A DNA stretch of 11,028 nt from the NCBI GenBank assembly GCA_030630425.1, contig DAOVNB010000011.1, positions 1-11,028 of the forward strand. Direction: 5' to 3'. Both the position numbers and the translations under genes were made by a program. The number at the start of each line of letters is the position of its first letter. Within the stretch, counting starts at the first letter, position 1. The notes under the pieces are model-generated. The model was not told the origin of the DNA. It saw only the letters and a program-made list of their open reading frames with translations, and did not search any database. Origin of the DNA: an archaeon (GTDB lineage: Archaea; EX4484-52; B79-G9). This document shows, piece by piece, positions 7,165 through 11,028 of the stretch.

Positions 7165-7863
7165 TTATTTTTTTGCCCGTATTTGTGGAACATAAATAAA
7201 TTCCGGCTTTTTAAAAGTGTTTCTGGATTTCCCAGAAATTGTTACTTTCGTACGATATGCATCTATGCCGATAAATCCCCGCCTGTAGAATTCTGTTACA
7301 CAACGCATTTTAGAGGAGTTCTTAACCGAATACATATTCCAAAGCTCATCTGTTAAAGGCACAGCAGTGTATACTGTTTCATCCGCCTTAAAAATAAGTA
7401 GTTTTTCCCCCTCCAGGGATATTATTTGCTGGTAACAGGCATCACAGTTTGACCCGTCATATATCTTTTTTGGGGCAATCATATGAACAAGAGATTCTGA
7501 TTTTTTCAGTTCTTCAATTAAGTATGTGATTATATCCTCCAGAACAGTAAGAATATCTTTCTTTTCTTTTACTGGTTCTAATAAAAAACTGTCTCTGCTT
7601 TTCTCTAAAACTTCCCTAAAATGAGCCATATTCGGTTCGCAGCTGCGGGCTTTGTACAATGATGCGCCTAAAAGCGCCCTTCCCCGCGGATTCAACAAAT
7701 CTTTGTGTCTTGTGTTCAAATAGCGGTGCATCTGACCCCCCAAGGACATATTATCAACAATTCTCCCCAACAGGATTAATTTCGTAATATCTGCGTAATC
7801 CGCGTCTTCTTCTGATAAAAGTATCCTCGGCTCCAGCATTGTTTCTTGTTCTGACGAACTCAT
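7165..7863 (-). CDS. Unknown protein, first member of a tandem paralogue pair
   Basis: A 232-residue protein of no recognised family. It aligns over most of its length with the neighbouring gene at 7896-8558. Shared landmarks include NPRGRALLG (58-66) matching PLRAKGLLG, LIEELKKSES (115-124) matching LIEELKESKS, a Cys at 140 in the segment after IYDG, an Arg-Cys at 187-188 followed by a helix and GFIGI, and KKPEFIYVP (218-226) matching EKPEYAYLP. The N-terminal half is predicted helical and the C-terminal half mixed alpha/beta. No signal peptide or membrane span. It starts at an ATG about 24 nt from a strong TATA-like box that overlaps the end of the paralogue. It converges on the minD-like gene with an 11-nt gap. 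The two conserved Cys could be structural, redox or metal-binding. Confidence 0.8.
   Translation of the reverse strand: MSSSEQETMLEPRILLSEEDADYADITKLILLGRIVDNMSLGGQMHRYLNTRHKDLLNPRGRALLGASLYKARSCEPNMAHFREVLEKSRDSFLLEPVKEKKDILTVLEDIITYLIEELKKSESLVHMIAPKKIYDGSNCDACYQQIISLEGEKLLIFKADETVYTAVPLTDELWNMYSVKNSSKMRCVTEFYRRGFIGIDAYRTKVTISGKSRNTFKKPEFIYVPQIRAKK
7168..7174 (+). terminator. T-rich tract downstream of the minD-like gene
   Basis: Seven consecutive T lie 15 nt after the minD-like stop codon, in the sense needed for a U-rich archaeal terminator of that gene. The same bases encode the C-terminal Lys residues of the converging gene, so the run may have a purely coding reason. Confidence 0.3.
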
Positions 7864-7886
7864 ATCATAAAAAACAATCAGGAATT

Positions 7887-7905
7887 TATTTATACCTATG
7901 TAATA
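7887..7905 (-). promoter_or_regulatory. TATA/BRE block of the downstream paralogue, overlapping the end of the upstream one
   Basis: The plus strand reads TATTTATACCTATGTAATA. On the minus strand this is ATAGGTATAAATA, a good archaeal TATA box, with its proximal edge 24 nt from the ATG at 7863. Seventeen of 19 bases match the block before the other paralogue at 8581-8599, at nearly the same distance from the start codon. It overlaps the last codons and stop of the upstream gene. Confidence 0.65.
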
Positions 7906-8558
7906 GTATAAACCTTTGACTTCTTTATTGATTTTCCAAAAAGTTCTGCGGGTAAATAAGCATATTCTGGTTTTTCAAAATGTGTGCCGTTTAAGGCGAA
8001 AGGACTTAACCCAATACTGCCCGCATTATAAAGTACTGAAAGGCAACGGTTGGTGGTTTTACCGACCGGTTTCATTTTGAAAAGTTGTTCATCTACCGGA
8101 AACACCACATATTTTTTATCAAAGATAGACTCAACACGGTGCGTCTTCTGAGAAGTTACTGTTTTAGAAATCACCGCGTATATATCCGAACAAATTGTTC
8201 CAGCATAAACAGGTTTCATCACTATTTTATGAAAGTCTGATTTCGATTCTTTCAGTTCTTCAATCAGGGATAAAAAAACAGTATTCAATGTTTCAAGAGA
8301 AGTATCTCTTTTAGCTAGTTTTTTTTCTATGTCTTCTATATCGGGTTTCGTTGGTCTTGGCGATGAAAAGGGTACTCCTAACAATCCTTTGGCCCTTAAA
8401 GGTGCAGGAACTCCCTTAAAATATCTTCCAATCTGGTATGTTAATGTAGCTTTAGAGATAATATCTCTATGTCGTTTTACTGCTTCGTATAATTCTTTTC
8501 CGGATAAAAAATTTTGCCTATCGTATTGTTCGTCAGACAGTATATCTTTTAGATACAT
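7896..8558 (-). CDS. Unknown protein, second member of a tandem paralogue pair
   Basis: A 220-residue protein related to the 232-residue neighbour, with matching motifs in the same order: PLRAKGLLG at 53-61, LIEELKESKS at 98-107, C123 after VYAG, R171-C172 followed by LSVLYNAGSIGL, and EKPEYAYLP at 195-203. Identity is low outside these motifs, so the duplication is old. The N-terminal 60 residues are helical and basic and include a stretch (ISKATLTYQIGRYFKG, 34-49) that might be a DNA-binding helix-turn-helix, but this is not clear enough to assign. No membrane span or signal peptide. The ATG at 8558 is 23 nt from its TATA block, consistent with leaderless translation. Confidence 0.8.
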   Translation of the reverse strand: MYLKDILSDEQYDRQNFLSGKELYEAVKRHRDIISKATLTYQIGRYFKGVPAPLRAKGLLGVPFSSPRPTKPDIEDIEKKLAKRDTSLETLNTVFLSLIEELKESKSDFHKIVMKPVYAGTICSDIYAVISKTVTSQKTHRVESIFDKKYVVFPVDEQLFKMKPVGKTTNRCLSVLYNAGSIGLSPFALNGTHFEKPEYAYLPAELFGKSIKKSKVYTIT

Positions 8559-8580
8559 AAGTTAGATATAAACAGAAAAG

Positions 8581-8599
8581 TATTTATTCCTATGTAGTA
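8581..8599 (-). promoter_or_regulatory. TATA/BRE block of the upstream paralogue
   Basis: The plus strand reads TATTTATTCCTATGTAGTA, giving AATAAATA on the minus strand with the proximal edge 23 nt from the ATG at 8558. It matches the block at 7887-7905 in 17 of 19 bases, including CCTATGTA beyond the TATA core, so the pair may share a basal factor preference or a regulator. Confidence 0.65.
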
Positions 8600-8628
8600 A
8601 CATATTATGATTATTTGAAAAGAGCAAC

Positions 8629-8832
8629 TTAATTAACGCCTAAAAAGAACAAAACCGCGCCCATAACCAATAGAATAAGCCCTTTTATTTTGTATTGCTC
8701 GTTTGTCTTTTTTGCGCATCGCTGTATATGATCTCTTGCCTTTTCAGGCAAAAACACAAAAAGCAGGCCCGAAACAATAACAAGCACACCGATTATTTGA
8801 AGCAAAACACCATCTGCTATAATTGCGGACAT
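8629..8832 (-). CDS. Small two-helix membrane protein, DUF2065-like layout
   Basis: A 67-residue protein from the ATG at 8832; a GTG at 8841 would add three residues. Two hydrophobic helices (about residues 4-27 and 50-66) are joined by a basic, helical loop beginning LPEKARDHIQRCAKK. A helix, a Pro at the membrane edge, a charged helix, then a Gly-rich second helix resembles the short DUF2065/YjeT proteins, but similarity is judged by layout only. It is on the same strand as the two paralogues, 70 nt upstream of the first of them, and an AT-rich stretch at 8850-8862 could be its TATA box. Confidence 0.65.
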   Translation of the reverse strand: MSAIIADGVLLQIIGVLVIVSGLLFVFLPEKARDHIQRCAKKTNEQYKIKGLILLVMGAVLFFLGVN

Positions 8833-8916
8833 ATAAATCACATAAACTATTCTATAATACTATATGGTTTACTATTATTTATAATATCTTCTGTTTTGAG
8901 GGCTTTTCGTGTTAAG

Positions 8917-8924
8917 TATATAAA
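8917..8924 (+). promoter_or_regulatory. TATA box for the four-helix membrane protein gene
   Basis: TATATAAA lies 64 nt before the ATG at 8988. With the usual archaeal spacing transcription would begin near 8946, leaving a leader of about 40 nt, unlike the leaderless neighbours. Confidence 0.5.
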
Positions 8925-8950
8925 CTTGAGCAACACAATTAAATGTATTT

Positions 8951-8964
8951 GTATATCGATATAC
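8951..8964. promoter_or_regulatory. 14-nt perfect palindrome just after the predicted transcription start
   Basis: GTATATCGATATAC is a perfect inverted repeat between the TATA box at 8917 and the Shine-Dalgarno sequence at 8976. Its place, right at or after the predicted start of transcription, suits an operator for a dimeric repressor. A short RNA hairpin or chance in AT-rich DNA are the alternatives. Confidence 0.35.
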
Positions 8965-8975
8965 TGTTTTGATTT

Positions 8976-8982
8976 AGGTGAT
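8976..8982 (+). promoter_or_regulatory. Strong Shine-Dalgarno sequence
   Basis: AGGTGAT is fully complementary to the conserved 3' end of archaeal 16S rRNA and ends 5 nt before the ATG at 8988. It decides the start in favour of that ATG over the TTG at 8985. It is the clearest such site in the window. Confidence 0.65.
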
Positions 8983-8987
8983 GTTTG

Positions 8988-9563
8988 ATGACTGAAAAAA
9001 ATGTGCTTCTAGGGTTTATTATTGCAACAACTGTTCTTTTTATGAATACGAATTTTCTCTTTGTAGGTCTTGTTACTGATCTTTTAGTGATTGCGGCATA
9101 CCTGCTTTCCAAGTATCTTTACATCACCTATAAAACAGAAGGCAACTATCTTGAAAGAATTTACATGGTACCGCTTTACATAATACTTACAATGGCTGTG
9201 CTTGTAACCGGAATTTTCAGCATTCTTGGCAGATACATGTCTGTTTTTGCCAACAAAGCGCTGTTTTCAACATTCCCAATCCCAATAAAAGGGTATTTTG
9301 CTGCGGAAATGTTTTTTATGGCTGTTTTTGTATATCTTCTTTTTAAGACCGTTCTTGTTGATGTTCTTGAGCTTCACCTCAAGCTTGAAGGAAGCAAAGA
9401 TTTAAGGCGTATGCAGAAAAGAAAAGAAAATATACCAACACGCGCGAAAGAAGAATCTGTTGCTGTTTTTAAAAGCATTCCGGAAGAAAAGCCAAAGGAT
9501 GAACTATACCCTTATGATGTAAAAAAGCTTCCTGTTGTTGTAATGGTTGACAGGAACGAATAG
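8988..9563 (+). CDS. Membrane protein with four predicted helices and a charged C-terminal tail
   Basis: A 191-residue protein of unrecognised family. Hydrophobic segments lie at about 5-20, 22-45, 60-82 and 103-127, followed by a cytoplasmic-looking tail of about 64 residues that is rich in Lys, Arg and Glu and ends VVVMVDRNE. The start is fixed by the AGGTGAT site. Upstream lie a TATA box and a palindrome, so this gene is probably regulated. Its last 23 bases before the final stop base recur at 10184-10206 beyond the UPF0058 gene. An even number of helices places both ends on the same side, probably inside given the basic tail. Confidence 0.8.
   Translation: MTEKNVLLGFIIATTVLFMNTNFLFVGLVTDLLVIAAYLLSKYLYITYKTEGNYLERIYMVPLYIILTMAVLVTGIFSILGRYMSVFANKALFSTFPIPIKGYFAAEMFFMAVFVYLLFKTVLVDVLELHLKLEGSKDLRRMQKRKENIPTRAKEESVAVFKSIPEEKPKDELYPYDVKKLPVVVMVDRNE
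9540..9562 (+). repeat. Direct repeat, copy 1 (3' end of the membrane-protein gene)
   Basis: These 23 bases contain the core TTGACAGGAACGAATA and match 10184-10206 at 22 positions; the difference is G versus A at the seventh base. This copy encodes the C-terminal VMVDRNE and the first two bases of the TAG stop. The copies are 644 bp apart in the same orientation and enclose the UPF0058 gene. Confidence 0.85.
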
Positions 9564-9580
9564 TGGTTTATTCGGTTGCA

Positions 9581-9594
9581 TTTGTGCGCACAAA
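9581..9594. other. 14-nt perfect palindrome downstream of the membrane-protein gene
   Basis: TTTGTGCGCACAAA is self-complementary and starts 18 nt after the TAG stop. It could be a hairpin ending the upstream transcript or a binding site ahead of the UPF0058 promoter. No T run follows directly, so a terminator is not well supported. Confidence 0.3.
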
Positions 9595-9628
9595 AGCACA
9601 CTGCTTTGTCTCTAGATAGTGAAAAAGC

Positions 9629-9638
9629 TTTTTAAAAG
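9629..9638 (+). promoter_or_regulatory. TATA-like box for the UPF0058 gene
   Basis: TTTTTAAAAG lies about 36 nt before the ATG at 9670, so transcription would start near 9660 with a leader of roughly 10 nt. It fits the general archaeal pattern but less sharply than the boxes before the minD-like and paralogue genes. Confidence 0.45.
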
Positions 9639-9669
9639 TTCAGATTGTACTATTTCTTAGTTTTTAGTG

Positions 9670-10143
9670 ATGGACATGCTTAAAGAAGAAATTATACAAC
9701 TACACACATTATTTGCACAAGTAAAAAAATACATTGAGGTGCATGATGAAAGGTATAAAGAGTTCTTTCAAGCATACAAGGATCTTGGCATAACGCCTCT
9801 ACATGAGCACAGGAGTAAGGAAGAACAAAAAGGAGCCTTATTCGTTTTGGCTTACGGGATATCTTTGTTTTTAAAAGTGGAAACAGATCCTAATTTCTTA
9901 TTGAATGGAATCCCTTACGACAGCCAACTTACTTTGATTGAGAAGAAAATTAAAAACTACCTAAACGAAACAGATGGTATTATCAACGCCTATCATTCTG
10001 CGGTTAGAGAAGTGCAACAAATGAATTCATCTAACAAAGTACCTCAAACACCACACACACATCCTGCTGCCGGGTATCCAGAAATAGCAACTGTGGCTCC
10101 AAGAGATGATGATAATATTTTTGGGTACGACAGATTCCGATAG
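9670..10143 (+). CDS. UPF0058-family protein with C-terminal extension
   Basis: A 157-residue protein whose first 70 residues resemble UPF0058, a small helical archaeal family of unknown function. KEEIIQLHTLFAQVKKYIE (5-23) and YKDLGITPLHEHRSKEEQ (36-53) followed by ALFVLAYGI match the family's two signature stretches, including the LH pair, the LGI-P-H-HRSK core and the helix after it. Family members are typically about 90 residues; here some 85 more follow, with a helix at 85-117 and a Pro/His-rich, probably disordered tail ending GYDRFR. The ATG at 9670 was chosen over a GTG at 9667. All eight Gln codons are CAA and the gene looks more AT-rich than its neighbours. It lies between two copies of a 23-nt direct repeat, so it may be a later arrival. 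Confidence 0.78.
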   Translation: MDMLKEEIIQLHTLFAQVKKYIEVHDERYKEFFQAYKDLGITPLHEHRSKEEQKGALFVLAYGISLFLKVETDPNFLLNGIPYDSQLTLIEKKIKNYLNETDGIINAYHSAVREVQQMNSSNKVPQTPHTHPAAGYPEIATVAPRDDDNIFGYDRFR

Positions 10144-10183
10144 CAAAGCAACTTCGGCCACAAGGAATTACCGTTGCAAGGAA

Positions 10184-10206
10184 GTAATGATTGACAGGAA
10201 CGAATA
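10184..10206 (+). repeat. Direct repeat, copy 2
   Basis: This copy matches 9540-9562 at 22 of 23 bases and lies in the gap after the UPF0058 gene. Read in the matching frame it would encode VMIDRNE and then TAA, the same peptide tail as the membrane protein with one conservative change. No gene belonging to that tail is evident here: the frame is open only back to a stop at 10085, mostly overlapping the UPF0058 gene. Confidence 0.85.
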
Positions 10207-10208
10207 AG

Positions 10209-10421
10209 CTATTCCATAACCATAAGCTCTTTTAAAAACGCCATTAAGCTTAAAACCACCATACACCCGACAATAACTGCTAATATAACTGTGTTTTTCG
10301 CAGATTCACAAGCCACGCTAAGTTCGTCTAAATATTGCAATAAAAGCAGTGTTGCAGGTATTAAAATTATAAGAGCAAGAAATAGCTTGAAATTCAAAAG
10401 ACTTCCTTTTTCTTTCAACAT
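10209..10421 (-). CDS. Small two-helix membrane protein of unknown function
   Basis: A 70-residue protein with two hydrophobic helices (about residues 10-29 and 42-63) and a short polar loop between them containing DELSVACESAK. Both ends are charged and the N-terminus is basic, favouring both ends inside. No family recognised. The ATG at 10421 is about 27 nt from a TATA-like box. It lies 58 nt downstream of aIF2 gamma on the same strand but probably has its own promoter. Its last codon is one base from the second direct-repeat copy. Confidence 0.6.
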   Translation of the reverse strand: MLKEKGSLLNFKLFLALIILIPATLLLLQYLDELSVACESAKNTVILAVIVGCMVVLSLMAFLKELMVME

Positions 10422-10444
10422 ACCATATCTTTTGAACTTGCTAG

Positions 10445-10453
10445 AATATAAAA
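10445..10453 (-). promoter_or_regulatory. TATA-like box for the small membrane protein gene
   Basis: On the minus strand this reads TTTTATATT, centred about 28 nt from the ATG at 10421, the leaderless spacing. It follows the T-rich tract after aIF2 gamma, which supports separate transcription of the small gene. Confidence 0.45.
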
Positions 10454-10467
10454 TTTTTTAGATACGG

Positions 10468-10479
10468 ACAAACAAAAAA
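10468..10479 (-). terminator. T-rich terminator after aIF2 gamma
   Basis: Directly after the stop codon the minus strand reads TTTTTTGTTTGT. Such T-rich runs without a stem are the usual archaeal terminator, so the aIF2 gamma transcript likely ends here. Confidence 0.5.
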
Positions 10480-11028
10480 TTATTTTTTAATCAGGCCATA
10501 CCCAACAAGCCTGAACCTGCCTGAAACCTGTCTTGATAATGCCACTTTCTCACCAATGTCTGCGCATACCGGAATCTTTAGGGTGAATTCAGACACATTG
10601 CCTGGCTGCGTGCAAACGCCGATTGTTCTTGCAGTTCCGACACCCATAAGTATAGGTTCTTGTGCGCGAACAGGTTCCTGTTTTTCATTAATGCCCTCAA
10701 TAAGATGCATTTCAAGTTTGAGTGTGTTCCATACAGGAGGCATTTTCCCATGAAGCCCTATAACTGAGCCTACAAGATTATCTGATTTTGCAATGTATGG
10801 ATCAAGAGTGGTTGACAATGCAAGAAGGCCTCCGGGAGTTCCTTCCGTTACTGGTGTTTTTCCCTTGTTTATTGATGTTATCTTGGTTTTTAAAGGCGAC
10901 CATTTGTTGTTCTGTTTTATGCCCGGCAGTATCTCTATTTCTTCACCAATTTTAAAAACACCCTCCACAACACTTCCGCCGACAACGCCGCCGACAAGAT
11001 TTTCTATTTTCGTGCCTGGCTTGTTGAC
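10480..11028 (-). CDS. Translation initiation factor aIF2 subunit gamma, C-terminal part (5' end outside the window)
   Basis: The open frame runs to the right edge and encodes 182 residues, beginning VNKPGTKIENLVGG and continuing GSVVEGVFKIGEEIEILPGI, a well-conserved run in domain II of archaeal and eukaryotic IF2 gamma. The rest covers most of domain II and all of domain III, including LSTTLDPYIAKSDNLVGS and the C-terminal RFRLVGYGLIKK. The protein is the GTPase core of aIF2, which carries initiator Met-tRNA to the small ribosomal subunit. The GTPase domain with its G motifs lies beyond the edge. An internal GTG at 10968 is not the real start. The translated part shows no break. Confidence 0.96.
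   Translation of the reverse strand, partial: VNKPGTKIENLVGGVVGGSVVEGVFKIGEEIEILPGIKQNNKWSPLKTKITSINKGKTPVTEGTPGGLLALSTTLDPYIAKSDNLVGSVIGLHGKMPPVWNTLKLEMHLIEGINEKQEPVRAQEPILMGVGTARTIGVCTQPGNVSEFTLKIPVCADIGEKVALSRQVSGRFRLVGYGLIKK

Noticed and set aside
8695..8988. A 97-residue plus-strand open frame rich in Ile, Cys and Tyr
   Set aside because: It crosses the antisense of the small membrane protein and the promoter/leader of the next gene; the residue mix is that of translated AT-rich noncoding DNA.
8974..8995. TGATG and CTGA elements resembling C/D-box RNA motifs
   Set aside because: They overlap a Shine-Dalgarno sequence and start codon, and no second box pair at the correct distance was found.
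10106..10207. Short open frame ending in VMIDRNE at the second direct-repeat copy
   Set aside because: It mostly overlaps the UPF0058 gene, has no promoter or ribosome site, and its upstream residues do not resemble the membrane protein; a leftover tail is more likely than a gene.

Overview
The window looks archaeal and most like a small-genome DPANN-type lineage; the exact phylum cannot be fixed from the sequence. Evidence: the C-terminal part of an archaeal translation initiation factor aIF2 gamma at the right edge, an archaeal MinD-type ATPase, an archaeal VirB11/ArlI-like secretion ATPase, a UPF0058 protein, and several TATA-like boxes about 23-28 nt upstream of start codons, which is the layout of leaderless archaeal mRNAs. 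Genes are tightly packed on both strands. No gene-free stretch exceeds 300 bases, and no tRNA, rRNA, CRISPR array or transposase was seen.

Region by region. 1-615: the tail of an upstream gene, then a Trp-rich protein of unknown function (+). 661-3080: a minus-strand pair, a Gln-rich protein ending in a leucine zipper followed by the secretion-type ATPase. 3163-7153: three plus-strand genes, namely a very large TIM-barrel protein of the endonuclease IV/xylose isomerase superfamily carrying a roughly 390-residue insertion, a sugar-phosphate nucleotidyltransferase, and a MinD/ParA ATPase. 7165-8832: three minus-strand genes, two diverged tandem paralogues of an unrecognised family with near-identical promoter blocks and one small membrane protein. 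8988-10207: a four-helix membrane protein, a UPF0058 gene, and a 23-nt direct repeat that copies the end of the membrane-protein gene on the far side of the UPF0058 gene. 10209-11028: a small membrane protein and aIF2 gamma (both minus).

How the genes may work together: the ATPase and the zipper protein look like an operon and could be the motor and scaffold of a type IV filament or secretion machine, but the usual TadC/ArlJ membrane platform is not in the window. They are transcribed divergently from the TIM-barrel/nucleotidyltransferase/MinD block; a joint role is only inference. The points most worth a second look are the split endonuclease-IV-like barrel, the paralogue pair with duplicated promoters, and the repeat-flanked UPF0058 segment.
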